From Stenogyne calaminthoides (taxonomy: Eukaryota; Streptophyta; Magnoliopsida; Lamiales; Lamiaceae), in the NCBI GenBank assembly GCA_037126765.1, contig JBBCBC010000037.1, positions 5,895,263 to 5,959,262 of the forward strand: a stretch of 64,000 bases of DNA. The letters run 5' to 3'. Of the stretch, positions 12,832 to 23,433 are shown piece after piece. The position numbers and the translations under genes are program-made. Each line of letters begins with the position of its first letter. Position 1 is the first letter of the stretch. The notes under the pieces are model-generated. The model did not search any database. It was not told the origin of the DNA and saw only the letters and a list, made by a program, of their open reading frames with translations.

Positions 12832-14183
12832 TACTTAAGTAAAAAAATAAAGGACTCTTTGTTTTAAAGAATCGTTGTTCAGTTTGTTTTTTAATGCGTT
12901 TCCGATGGAAGATTCAAGTAAATTATGGGGGTGTTTTAAAAAATTTATAAGTGTTAGAATTGTATACAAAAATAATTTGAAGAATTTTATTTCTCTTTTA
13001 GTAGCTTAAATAAGCTCACATAAATTATAAGTTATAAACTTTATAGAGGGTGTTTTTAGTAACTTATTAATATATTTTTAAAACTTTTAACTTTTTTTAC
13101 AAACACTATCAATTTTTTTTTTTTAATACTATCAACTTTTGATATTAATCACTTTTCAATAATTACTAATTTTATTCATTCTTTAAAACAATAAGTTTTT
13201 GCAAAAACCCCCTATATTTTGTGATTGCGGGCAACGATGGACCTAATGGGACAATCTCATCGTGTAATCCGTCGTTTATTATTGTTTTCCAACCCTTTTC
13301 TACAGGTAATTAACGGCCATGTAAATGTGAAAATGTACATGCACGGTGATCGGAGCGATTATTCTAGCGCAGGCTACTCCTGAATATGCAATCAACAGAG
13401 CTTTCACGGTAAATTTTATTCAATACTTACTGCTATTTTTATACTGCTGCTCCGATTCGTGTTTTCGTTGCCGGTTGCTATTATTTGGATCGGCAATTCA
13501 AGATATTATGTTGCTCTGTGTTACTTTGGTGATGATAATAGTTTGTCGGTGAATAATTCGTAATTGCTTGTTTTAGACAAGTATGGAGTGACCTATGATT
13601 TATTAACTGTTATGTGGAATAATCGTATGCAATGCGTTTGATACATATGTGTGTTTTGAGCATAAAATTGATTTAGAATTGGGAGAAGTAATAAACTATG
13701 ATCAGAGATGAAGAATTACCAGTCTAACATTCATAGCTTAAACGTGCTCTACTATTGAAAACTATAGGTTTAAAATATCCTTAATCTGTGGTTCTTTCAT
13801 AATGTATGGAACAAAGAAAATCATTAAAATTCTTAGGAATTAAACTCAATAGTCAATACATGTAATGATGGCTTATGATTCAGTATATGCTTTACCTATG
13901 TTGTAAAATGGGCCCTTTCATCGAAGTCTTTGGGTTTGTTGATTGGAAAACTAACGTAAATCTAGCATTGCAAAATCCCTCTATGAGGTGAAAGAATGAT
14001 TGTAGACAATGGATTCGGGTTTAACAGAATTTGGCTATAACAGTTTCCATTCAACAACTCCCCACAAATCAGTGCATTCTTCCATTGTGGACCTTCATTT
14101 TGTTACCAATCATTTATCAGCTTAACTAATACCAAGAGCATATCAAAAGAGATAAAATTTTACCTAGGGGCATTTGGAACCAT
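12832..14183. other. Intergenic DNA left of the MIR399 cluster
   Basis: AT-rich, without a supported gene. An isolated P1BS-matching octamer GAATATGC lies at 13382-13389, about 800 bp from the first hairpin. Its relevance is uncertain because that hairpin appears to be transcribed from the other side. Confidence 0.5.
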
Positions 14184-14294
14184 GAGTGGAGATGCAAAAT
14201 GGCAGGGCAATTCTCCTTTGGCGGAGATAATTACCATTGCTATGTAATGTCCATTTCTGCCAAAGGAGAATTGCACTGTTATTCTTCTCCACTC
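14184..14294 (-). ncRNA. MIR399: MIR399 precursor hairpin A
   Basis: Arms 14184-14192 and 14286-14294 (GAGTGGAGA/TCTCCACTC) close a long stem. On the minus strand the 3' arm gives a miR399-type 21-mer at 14223-14203, starting CGCCAAAGGAGAATTGCC; the 5' arm gives the star. On the plus strand the other arm (14258-14278) also resembles miR399, TGCCAAAGGAGAATTGCA, with one internal change. Minus is preferred because two P1BS sites and a TATA box lie just outside the 14294 side. miR399 guides repression of the PHO2/UBC24 ubiquitin-conjugating enzyme under phosphate starvation. Identity as MIR399 is firm; strand is inferred. Confidence 0.87.
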
Positions 14295-14341
14295 TACAAT
14301 TTTCACCTTGGATAGTTACGACTTGAACTTAGACAGTGAGA

Positions 14342-14401
14342 TTTTATACTCAGACATTCGCACCTTGCTTGGATATTCTCTGGAAACTCAATGGGATATT
14401 C
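14342..14401 (-). promoter_or_regulatory. MIR399 A promoter: two P1BS sites and TATA
   Basis: P1BS consensus GNATATNC is matched at 14371-14378 and 14394-14401 (both GGATATTC on plus). Read on the minus strand they precede a TATAAAA box at 14348-14342, 22 bp from the nearer site. The hairpin begins about 47 bp after the TATA box. P1BS is the binding site of PHR1-type MYB factors. The assignment rests on motif and spacing. Confidence 0.7.
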
Positions 14402-15392
14402 TGTGGAACAATGCCTCTAAGCTTTCTTTCACTTTTTCTGGTTCAGTCATGGTCCCCCTTGCTTTGCAGGTCTTCTTTTATGTGTCATCAAGACAATGGC
14501 TGATTGCTGGGCATATCAAGATAGCCATTATCGTAGAAAGCTCATGGTAAGTTGACCAAAAACATTGTTAATTAGGTTCGCGTGTAGCCAAAATATATTT
14601 ATGTTAACACATTGCATTTGTGCTTGTTTATTCATAAATGTTGCCATATTTTTGGTCAAGAGGATTAAACAAAACATACATGATATTCATTTATATAATG
14701 AAATTTGTGTGGTATTCATATTCCGTGATATCTCAATCTTTCTTATAGTGGTGATGCTCTTATCAAGTTGTATGCCCAGACATGTACCAACACCCTGAAC
14801 GTTGAGGCTTTCATAAATGCATTTTCAGAACTGACTTGCATGATTTCGTCTTTTCCGTTAGACCACAGATAATTTCGGGTTCAACTCAAAGAACAACGGC
14901 ATATGAGTTGAAATTTAAAAAGCTCCCGTGATTTTTCTGCGAGTAGCATTAAACTGTCAGAATAATGTAGCATTGATATTTAGTTATTTCTTTGGTCCGC
15001 CTTAATGATAATATTTAGCGGAACCATGCTGACTATCACACAGAATGATGAGTTCCCATTCCATATATATGACTTTCACCTTAACGCTTACAGATTTTAA
15101 AAGGAAGGACCACACATCTGGAATGCAAACCATTGGTTCAATATGAGTCATTTGACAATGGAATAACTAAGGTAATACGAGATTTTCATTCTCTTTCTCT
15201 CAAGCTCCTAAATACGCACATGCGCGCTCAGAGCTACACGTATACATATTGATATCACATAGTAACCTTTGTGAAAAGTTTGGGTCGCTTAAAATTGTCT
15301 CTATAATCTGCGCTTCAGATTTTCTTCGAAATACTCCATTAGAGATAAGGGAACTAAGAAATATTCCAACTCCAATCCATATGCTTGAACCT
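14402..15392. other. Spacer between MIR399 A and B
   Basis: No protein or RNA gene seen. Small open frames at 14308-14550 and 14565-14798 show no domain and overlap the promoter of hairpin A. Confidence 0.5.
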
Positions 15393-15415
15393 GAATATGA
15401 TCCCTCTCTTATAAA
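15393..15415 (+). promoter_or_regulatory. Decayed P1BS and TATA upstream of MIR399 B
   Basis: GAATATGA at 15393-15400 differs from the P1BS consensus only in its last base, and AAATATTC near 15359 only in its first. A TATAAA follows at 15410-15415, about 170 bp before hairpin B. This could be a worn copy of the module seen at the other loci. Confidence 0.35.
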
Positions 15416-15584
15416 GCATCTATCATGAAAAATAACGACAAGAAAAGAGATTTATAAATGATAACTTTGTGCTGGGTCAATGTAGGACAAGGTGCAATTT
15501 GCTGTCTAAACTAGATTCCAGTTTGCAAGTTTTTTCTTAGTTTCTAAGGTTCAGGTGATTATTCCCCTAAAAAAGGTGTAGGTG

Positions 15585-15697
15585 AATTATCGGGCGGTCT
15601 TCTTTGGCAGACGAACACTGGTTATCATTTGACTGGGGACTAGTTCTATCGATATGCCTTCTGTGGCTGTCTGCCAGAGGAGATTTGCTCACTAATT
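15585..15697 (+). ncRNA. MIR399: MIR399-like hairpin B, diverged
   Basis: The 5' arm (GGGCGGTCTTCTTTGGCAG, from 15591) pairs with a 3' arm carrying a miR399-like 21-mer at 15672-15692, TGCCAGAGGAGATTTGCT. It differs from common miR399 at position 6 and near the 3' end. On the plus strand the arm differences become G:U pairs; on the minus strand they become A:C mismatches, so plus is favoured. It may be a diverged family member or a decaying copy. Confidence 0.65.
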
Positions 15698-17146
15698 ATC
15701 TTACAAAATCACTTCCGATCAATCAATCTGAATAGAAACTTCGACTCGACTTTGAGTTTCAATTGGTCCTGTTTTTCAGCTGTTGGTGGAATTTGAGGAG
15801 GTATTCTTTGTTGGTTTTAAAAGGCATTTCCCCCATTACCAAAGATTGTTATTGTGGGGAGTGCCATTAGTTGCTACTCTAACTGGTTTAGGTCAATTAT
15901 TTTTTGTCTGGACAAATAGCGACATGGTCATTTTTTGTGTGTGATGTGCATGAGCAAGCTTCTACCAAATGTTTCTGGTTATATATTTTAATTACTTTGT
16001 CTCAGTATGGGATGGTTACAAAATATCATATTAGATTTTTAATACTTTTCTGTTGTGTGCCCTGTGTCAGTACAATATGGTGCACATTACTTCCACAGAT
16101 GCAAAGAATTTCATTAAGTTTCTGAAGATGGACATATGTTAAATTTATATGATCATTAAGGATCGAAATGGATGCCATGGTCCAGTGGTGATTATGGATT
16201 AACCACTATAACAGTAAATTCATTTCCTTCTATATAGTTTATAACTGGCAATTAGTTTTTAATGCTTTAATTAAGCAATGTTTAGTATATTGTTTTAAAA
16301 AAAAAAAAGCAATGTTTGGTATATTAGAATTTTCTTCGTTATACTAAGCAACCTTTTAACTTCATATTGTGGATTCACTGATAATCAACTTTCCTGTGAT
16401 GGGAGAAGAATGAAGCCTGCTTGGTAGTTGATCACGCATGTCGTTGAATCTTATCAATTTCTCCAAACTCTGTAAGTTTTAGTTAATTTCTTTTATTAAA
16501 TTGGGAAGCTAACATATTTGAAATTAAGCTTATACGCTGTTATTTGCCAAGAATACTGATAAGTTCTGCACAAGTTTAATGAGCTTTTCCATTCTTTTAA
16601 TCAGCTTATAGATGATGTTTTTGATCCATTAATGCACCAAATTAAAGATGAGAACAAGATTATAATAACATCTTCAATTGAGTCGGCTTATAAATAAAAA
16701 TAAATTAATCTACTTAATTAACTGGGCAGGGAATGCAACTTAGAGACAGTTTTCTGTAGGGAAGTGGTCAGCGTGTACTAACAATAAAATCTACTTGAAG
16801 TTATTATTATTATCACCAGTTTCTAAAAATTCAAAGCCTTGGTTTCAGCTTGTGGATGTAGAAGTACTGATATTTTTTTTTTCACATTTAATTCACATAA
16901 GAAGTCTAATACACTTTGTATGAAAATATATTTTATAATAAAAAAAACCTTTTATCACTATAATTAATACCAAACAATTCATGAATAATCAGGCTCATCA
17001 TCGTTTGCTTCCTAATATTACCAGAAGTTTTAAAATTATAATGTAACATACAACAAATAACAGACAAGTTTCAAAACACTATTTACACATCAATATACAG
17101 TAATTGGCATAATAATGCCATAAGAAGAAGAGTGTTCCTGCAGCAT
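15698..17146. other. Spacer between MIR399 B and C
   Basis: No gene supported. It holds a short direct duplication around an A-run near 16276-16325 (AAGCAATGTTTAGTATATT and a near copy). Confidence 0.5.
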
Positions 17147-17251
17147 TGTGGGATTGAATGGCAGGGCAATTCTCCTTTGGCAGAGAAAGAAGTATGCATG
17201 TGCATGTCCTCCCTGCCAAAGGTGAATCACACTGTTATTCTAGATCCCACA
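17147..17251 (-). ncRNA. MIR399: MIR399 precursor hairpin C
   Basis: Base-paired ends TGTGGGAT (17147-17154) and ATCCCACA (17244-17251) close the stem. On the minus strand the 3' arm holds a miR399 21-mer at 17182-17162, TGCCAAAGGAGAATTGCC and on, identical as far as I recall to a common plant miR399 variant. The plus-strand 3' arm (TGCCAAAGGTGAATCACA) has four changes, including position 10 at the slicing site. The minus strand is therefore the functional reading, and an excellent P1BS-TATA promoter lies on that side. Its flanks resemble those of hairpin A, so the two are probably duplicates. Confidence 0.88.
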
Positions 17252-17319
17252 CAATTATTCTTCAGTACCTGCATTTGATATAAGTTTGAGTTATTTTTTG
17301 AAACTCGGGAGCACAGGCC

Positions 17320-17480
17320 TTATATAGGAACCTCTTGGCTTCGCACATTCACTTGGATATGCTGAAGGAGGAAACGGCATATGCTTTGGGTCCTCTAGGG
17401 ATTTCCCCTTTACTTTTCATTGGGGCCATGGTAAAAAAGTTCTGATCTTCACTCTCCTTATTTTTGTTCTATGGATATGC
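17320..17480 (-). promoter_or_regulatory. MIR399 C promoter: two P1BS sites and TATA
   Basis: GGATATGC (P1BS) occurs at 17355-17362 and 17473-17480. On the minus strand these are followed by TATATAA at 17326-17320 (context CCTATATAAGG), 28 bp after the nearer P1BS. The hairpin begins about 68 bp after the TATA box. The segment around the nearer P1BS (TTCGCACATTCACTTGGATA) is similar to the one beside hairpin A. Confidence 0.75.
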
Positions 17481-20154
17481 TCTTTTACGTGCATAAGATA
17501 TTGAAACATTATTTGTTTGCCTTGTCATAAGGAATCGGATCCTTGATTTTATTTCCTAGGAGTAGAAACACAATATTCCTTATTGATTATGTCAATATAC
17601 AGAATATTAGTTATTGCCAATGAACAAAATCATATTTTGAATCAGTTGTTCTGATCACATAAATAAAGAACTGCATGAAGTTCCTCAAATAAGTACTGTT
17701 AAGAAATATGAAACCTAAGTTTAGGACTTGGTAAATAGGTTTTAATTAAATTCAAATTGATAAGTTACCCTGAAATGCTTGTCCTTGGCCCTCTGTAATG
17801 AAGTGCCCAATTTTCCTGGAGATTCAATTTATATACTATAAACTAAAATTCTTGAGATGGTCCTATACATGAGAAATATCTTTATCTATTTCACAAAGAT
17901 AGGTTAGTTACTATAGTTAAGATTTCATTAAATTTTCATTTTCATTTTTTAGTCCTACTTATCTTGACACTAGAAATTGTATTGGAAAACTAGTAAACAT
18001 AAGGGGGAAAAAGTTTAAAGTTCTAATTATAATAACTTCAATTTTAATATGTGTGAAAAAATCTGTAAGTTCATTTTTATGGTGGGATTGTGAGGGTATA
18101 TTATATGATGGCAAATTCTCTTGTGCACCCCATGCATAATTTCAATTTGGTGCAATTTAATTTTAGGAGTTTTTTTTAAATTTTTTTTTTTTCAATTTTA
18201 GTTTTTTTTTTCTTTTCAATTTCAGTTTTCTTTTAACTTTAATTTCAGTTTTATGTTTTTTTTTTTTTTTTAAATACCCGATCCGAGCCCAAATCCGGTC
18301 CGAGTGGTTCATGGTTCATCCTGCCCGAATAGTTTATATATGATTTAGAGTTTATTGTTTAGGGGTTATGGCTTAGAGTGCATATTTCATCTAAATTAAA
18401 ATTGAATTCAATTGCACCAATTTGAATTGGTGCATGGAGTGCACAGGAGAGTGACTCTTATATGATTTATGAGCTTATAGAGGCTCCAAATAACTCATAT
18501 TTAAAAAAATATATGATCCAAACATTAAGGTGTGAGGATCCTGTTTCATGTGTGATTGTGTGAGACAATCTCAGGATTTCCTCTCAATAGACTTAGGGTC
18601 TGTTTGGTTTGACTAGGGAATGATTATCATTGATGGGTCAATCACTATGAGGTATTGATTGCATTGTTCTTGCTTAGTTCAAACATCGAGTATCATGTGA
18701 GGGGTTGAGTGAGAGTGAAATTAGATAATGAAAGTAGGGCAATCAATTATTTATATTTCCATTACAAATGTATCAAAGCTACTAAACACTATTTTGAGTA
18801 TAATTCTCATGCCTTTACATTTTCATTATAATAAGGATCGATATAATTAAAGACGAGGTCCAGGTTCAATCTTTCTTCTTGCCGACCATCCCAATTCATT
18901 AGAATGATTGATATTTTTTAAATTGTTAAATAATTGTGATTTTTAAAACATAAATTTACAGCATTATATATTGTAAAAAATTGTCAAATAAATATGAAAT
19001 TATTTTAATACATGATATAAAAAGAAAAAGAAAAAAAAAAGAGTGATGTGTGTGTAATAATTTATTAAAATCTGTTCTTGTGTATAAGGAGGCCGATTGA
19101 AGCGATCAATTGATGGTTTCATGCCGTCAAATACATATTCTAGTCTCCTAGTAGAAGAACAACAAAAGTGTGTATATAAATTAAATTTATATTATAATCT
19201 ATTAATTAAATAAGATACTAATTATAATTAAACAAAGTGTGAATATAGATTAGTCCAATTGTTATCTGTACGTATATACATTTTTAGTCAGCTAAAATTC
19301 ATCATATTTTGCCAATTTACTTGGTTGATGAAATATGAGTCTAATATTGTGTGTGTGTGTGAATTTGATTAATATGCTATCACAATTCACAAGCTAGATA
19401 CTTTTAAATAAGTTTGATGGAGAAATGTTTTGAAGGAATTATATTCAGCTTAATGATGGACGAATATGAGTAGTTATTTTAAAGTATTGTGGGTTGTGGC
19501 AAATATTTTGATATAATGTTGACATTTTAACTCCAACTGACGATATAAACCAACCTGGAATCAGCATCAGTTCAATTCCAAGAAGCATAAATTAAAGCTA
19601 AATCTATTATCATACGAAAGATCAGCACTAATGGTTGTCCATATTCCATGAATGCTAGAACTCAAACATCCTTCCTGTTGTCTGATTTTGTTGGATTTAA
19701 AGTTGCTCTTTCAGAGTGTGATTTCTCTGTTTCATCTCTTATTCTAACACCATCAAATACACGCAAATATATTGATGATACAAATGACTGTTATGAGTCT
19801 AAACTCTGCTTATATAGGATTTTGAGGGGGTAGATTTTTTTCTTTTTTATGCCTTCCATTAGTAAAATTTGTCATTTTGACCCTTTTACTTGTTGGAATA
19901 AGATCCATCTCTAATCTTAGTTACCTCAAAGTTTAAGCTCCCATTGAAGACTCGAATTATTCTATATTTCCTGAAATAAAGAGACTTTTTTGCTGTTCTG
20001 CACTCAGTACAGCGAACTATATATGCTTCAAGAATTCAAAACCTAATTAATATATATGCTGTTTGATTTGTTTTTGGAGGAAAAAAAATGTTAAAGTGAG
20101 TATCATATCTCCTTGAGGACATAAACAGTTTATTCCTATGACTGGTAACTGTAA
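17481..20154. other. Spacer between MIR399 C and D
   Basis: AT-rich and apparently non-coding, apart from the Mutator-type MITE at 18110-18457. A further MITE-like start (GGTCTGTTTGGTTTGACTAG, near 18598) has no matching end that I could find. Confidence 0.5.
18110..18457. mobile_element. Mutator-type MITE with 9-bp target duplication
   Basis: Direct copies of TTATATGAT lie at 18101-18109 and 18458-18466. Between them, imperfect inverted ends share the block TTGTGCACCCCATGCA (left) and, in reverse, CTGTGCACTCCATGCA. The inner arms continue through AATTTGGTGCAAT-type sequence. The 348-bp interior contains poly-T runs and a GAGTGGTTCATGGTTCA segment also found in the foldback at 21553-21838. 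It has no coding capacity. A 9-bp duplication points to the Mutator superfamily. Confidence 0.7.
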
Positions 20155-20221
20155 GAATATGCTCCAAAATATACCTTAGCACGGTGAAAATTCCAGTATT
20201 TTCCTTCTACTATATATATAT
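20155..20221 (+). promoter_or_regulatory. MIR399 D promoter: P1BS and TATA
   Basis: P1BS GAATATGC lies at 20155-20162 and a TATATATATAT run at about 20211-20221. The hairpin starts about 57 bp later. Order and spacing match the other loci of this cluster. Confidence 0.7.
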
Positions 20222-20278
20222 GCACATGGCCTTTGAACTATTCATCGAAAAACAACGGAAAACATGTAAACTTAAGGA

Positions 20279-20376
20279 TGCATTACCGGGCAAATACTCT
20301 TTTGGCAGTTGGCCAATAAAACTTAGTGCAAAGAGTTATTGAGCACACTGCCAAAGGAGATTTGCCCCGCGATGCA
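20279..20376 (+). ncRNA. MIR399: MIR399 precursor hairpin D
   Basis: The 5' arm carries the star GGGCAAATACTCTTTTGGCA from 20288. The 3' arm carries the mature 21-mer at 20349-20369, TGCCAAAGGAGATTTGCCCC plus G, which from memory equals Arabidopsis miR399d. TGCAT/ATGCA bases close the stem. This is the common MIR399 architecture with the mature strand on the 3' arm. It should help silence PHO2/UBC24 under phosphate starvation. Confidence 0.93.
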
Positions 20377-21552
20377 CCCATTAATGGTTCTCTTTTCAAC
20401 TGTTAAAATTATGAGTTTGCATAATGAGGTAACTGTTTTATGTTTGTGTGGGCTCCCTTATTCCTTATATCATGTATATTAGTGATGTAGTATTGTTACT
20501 TTTTGTAATAAGGTTTATTTTTGTTTCTTTAGAAGAATAAAAACTATTAAGAGTCGTTTTCTTCCTTAGTTAATGTAACTATTTAAGGACTATGCTTTCT
20601 TTTCTCAACTTTTCTTACGTCCGAATTGAGAAATGCCAAAATCTGATATATGCTGTAAAGTGGATTTCCGCTGCTAAATTAAATTGTTTAAATTTAAAAT
20701 ATTTGGATGGCCTTTTCAGGGTATTTTTCTTCTTTTCTCTCTTTTCGGAAAACATAATCAAAATACGTTTACATTTGTAAATATATATAATTTTGTTAAT
20801 GTTATCATTTTTACTTTCTTCGTTTTTATAAACTCTGAAATATATCCAGAAATACTGGTTTAATTTTGAGGAGGAAATGTATTTCTAGTTATGTTGAATA
20901 TTATGAATCCTTGATAGGTCTTAGTTTCTTCTTACTAAAGAAAATAATTATTGTGTTTTTGTACGATAGAGGTTCGGGTAATATGGATATTTGAAGTTTT
21001 CTGGACCGTTGCAAACTTCAGATATGTCTAAAATTAAATCTACAACAATTAAAAAATAAAAGTGGAACCAAACTTCCCATAAATTCGGCCTGGAGCAGAG
21101 ATTCTGTTTAATTGTTTGGATCAGTTTGAAACCGAAGAATTTAGAGAACTTGAGATTTGAAATGATGATAATGTCATATACATTGTATATAATGCATTTA
21201 TGTTCATAAATAATGAAAATATTAAGTTTAAAGATGATAATGTCTCATATTCTTTACTTAGTAAAGTAAGATGAATTTCTGAAAAAAAAAAACCAATTAT
21301 CAAATGTAATATATATAGGTTGAATCATTGTAGAGAAAACTACGAGATTAAAATATGATTATATATATAATGAGATTCTAATTTAATAAGTTTTTCTCCA
21401 AAACAATGTTGTATATATATATATATATATGAAAAATAAATAAAAAATTGTCTGACATTTGGTCAAATTAAGATTTGGCTAGCTATGTATGTGTGTATAT
21501 ATATTTACAGAAGTAATATAGAACCCACTATCTTATTTTTTATGGAATCAGA
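20377..21552. other. Intergenic DNA right of MIR399 D
   Basis: No coding signature. The first few hundred bases after the hairpin may belong to the primary transcript, but no terminator or processing signal can be placed. Confidence 0.45.
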
Positions 21553-21838
21553 TTATACTATACCCTAAACTATGAATCTTAAACCCTAAATCATGAATCA
21601 TTCGGGTCGGGTGAACCATGAACCACTCGGGCGAATTCGGGTCTGCCGGTTTTAAAAAAAATAGTTTTTTTTTTTTTTTTGATTTTTTTTTTTTTCGGTA
21701 GTTAAAAAAAAAAAAAAATTTTTTACGGACCCAACCCAAAATTGCAGACTCGAACCCGGCCCGAGTGGTTCATGGTTCACCCGACCCGAATGATTCATGA
21801 TTTAAGGTTTAAGGTTCATGGTTTAGGGAATAGTATAT
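21553..21838. repeat. Foldback element, arms of about 85-90 bp
   Basis: The left arm (about 21553-21640: CCCTAAACTATGAATCTTAA, later CATGAATCATTCGGGTCGGG) is nearly the exact reverse complement of the right arm (about 21751-21838). The centre is a T-rich then A-rich tract. Transcribed or single-stranded, it would form a long hairpin. A related segment (GAGTGGTTCATGGTTCA) occurs near 18300, and a weaker one near 36748-36842, so this is a small repeat family. No target duplication could be fixed. Confidence 0.75.
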
Positions 21839-22745
21839 TATAAAATATTTTATAATTTATTTGATTAGATTAATTATGTGGATGATAAGTTGACATGACA
21901 CCTCATTAATCTGGTTTCATAAAAAATCAGATAGTTGGTTCTATATCACTACTATATATATATATATATTAGAATTATTTATTTTTAACTTGTTACTTAT
22001 TTTACCTACTATAATGTTAAATAGATTTACATTTTATTAATTATAGATGAGGTTTAGGATTCAATCATTTCAGCCGACTATCCAATTTGTTAAAATGATT
22101 ATTATTTACCAATATAATATAATAAATTACTAAATATTAATTGGTAAAAATTGTGATTTTTATAAACATTAGTAGCATTATACACTGTTAAATTATATAT
22201 GTCAAATAAATGGAGTATCTAATTATTTCAATACAAGATACAAAAACATATATTATATATATATACACAAATAAAAATATAAGCATATATGTATTTATTT
22301 TTTAAAGTAATTTATTAAACTGTTTTTCGTATTCGGTCCGATTCTCTTGGTTTGAATAACTAAAAAATCTCTAGAACCCTAATTTTACTAGGGGTATTTG
22401 CAAACTTTACTCACAACTTAAAATCACTCTCTAAAGCTGAAAATGTGAGAGAGCAATTTAAAAAATAAGTGTTTCTATCTTTCTACTAGAGTTTGCAAAC
22501 ACACCATAATTAAATTCGATTCAATTTGATTTGTAAAATTTAAAATGTTAACGGAAACTCTCGATATAAGTTTCTTTTATTCAAGTTATGTATAAGGAGG
22601 CCGAGTTGATCGTTTAATTGATGGTTCCCGTTCATGCATCGTAGTCCTCAGTCCATGAATATTAATTATGACTTAACTAGTATGCACGAAATTAGAGATG
22701 TTAATCTGGGTCAGGCTAAATGGATCAGACCGTTTAATCCTATTA
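21839..22745. other. Intergenic DNA before the gypsy element
   Basis: AT-rich and non-coding. It contains the MITE-like repeat at 22396-22501. GAGATGTTAA near 22695 recurs in inverted form near 33100, so the gypsy element may have landed inside an older TIR element. Confidence 0.45.
22396..22501. repeat. MITE-like repeat, copy 1 (second copy at 58882)
   Basis: About 105 bp, ending in CTAGAGTTTGCAAAC and starting with the inverted TTTGCAAACTTTACTCAC. The same sequence with scattered differences is found at 58882-58986. Internal GTGAGAG and TTTAAAAA blocks are shared. It is non-coding and of unknown superfamily. Confidence 0.65.
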
Positions 22746-22750
22746 TATGC

Positions 22751-23433
22751 TGTTGTGGGCATATGGCGCGAGGTCGGGCCCGACCTGGAAAGAAACAGAG
22801 GAGGACTAGACCACATTTTGCACAAGTATAACACCTCGCAAAAAGGATGGAAACGAAGGCATGCCAAGCACGGTGTCGACACACAGGGACGTCTCGCAGT
22901 CGCATGACACAAATCTGAGCATTAATGGGGATGGGACCCGTGGCAGGCGAGCAGCCCCAGGGACCTTACCTAAGAATGGCCTCAATCAGAGATGTGTCAG
23001 TAAATGACGGTAATGATGAATAGCTATGAGTAGATAGACGGCTAAATCCCTGCAAATCCGGATTTGCCTCGGGCGACGCCCCAAATGAGGCGCCAAGCTC
23101 TTGATCCTCGGCGACCTCCCAACGACCTCCGACCTGGGTCACATCAATCATGTAGCATTTAATGTTTTGCGGAGATATTTCCGACTACTTGTCCTTGTAA
23201 ATCGGGAGAGTGAGCTCCACTCTCCCAAACCTTATAAATAGGGGTCATTTATGACCAAGAAAGGGAGAAATAAATACCTTACAAAACCTCTTGCAAATTT
23301 ATTGCTTCAAACTCTTACTCTCTCAAGCAATCATATAACATAAATACAATCTATTTTACACATTTATTGTTTGTGTCACTAAGATCATCAAGCCACATCT
23401 TAATCCATAATCCTCATATTTTAGTACACAAGA
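22751..23433 (+). repeat. 5' LTR of gypsy element
   Basis: Starts TGTTGTGGGCATATGG. It contains a CTTATAAATAGGGG promoter-like TATA region near 23231 and ends near TAGTACACAAGA. Compared with the 3' LTR, most blocks are nearly identical, but about 22855-22925 and 23080-23180 differ by substitutions and indels. Confidence 0.92.

Noticed and set aside
13382..13389. P1BS-matching octamer 800 bp left of hairpin A
   Set aside because: An 8-mer with two free positions is common by chance, and hairpin A seems to be driven from the other side.
15672..15692. Minus-strand reading of hairpin B as the functional miR399
   Set aside because: Minus transcription turns the arm differences into A:C mismatches, whereas plus gives G:U pairs; plus is preferred.
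18598..18850. MITE starting GGTCTGTTTGGTTTGACTAG
   Set aside because: The start is typical, but I found no matching inverted end or target duplication.
22634..22912. Overlapping open frames on both strands near 22.7 kb
   Set aside because: They lie across the 5' boundary of the gypsy LTR and have no conserved domain.
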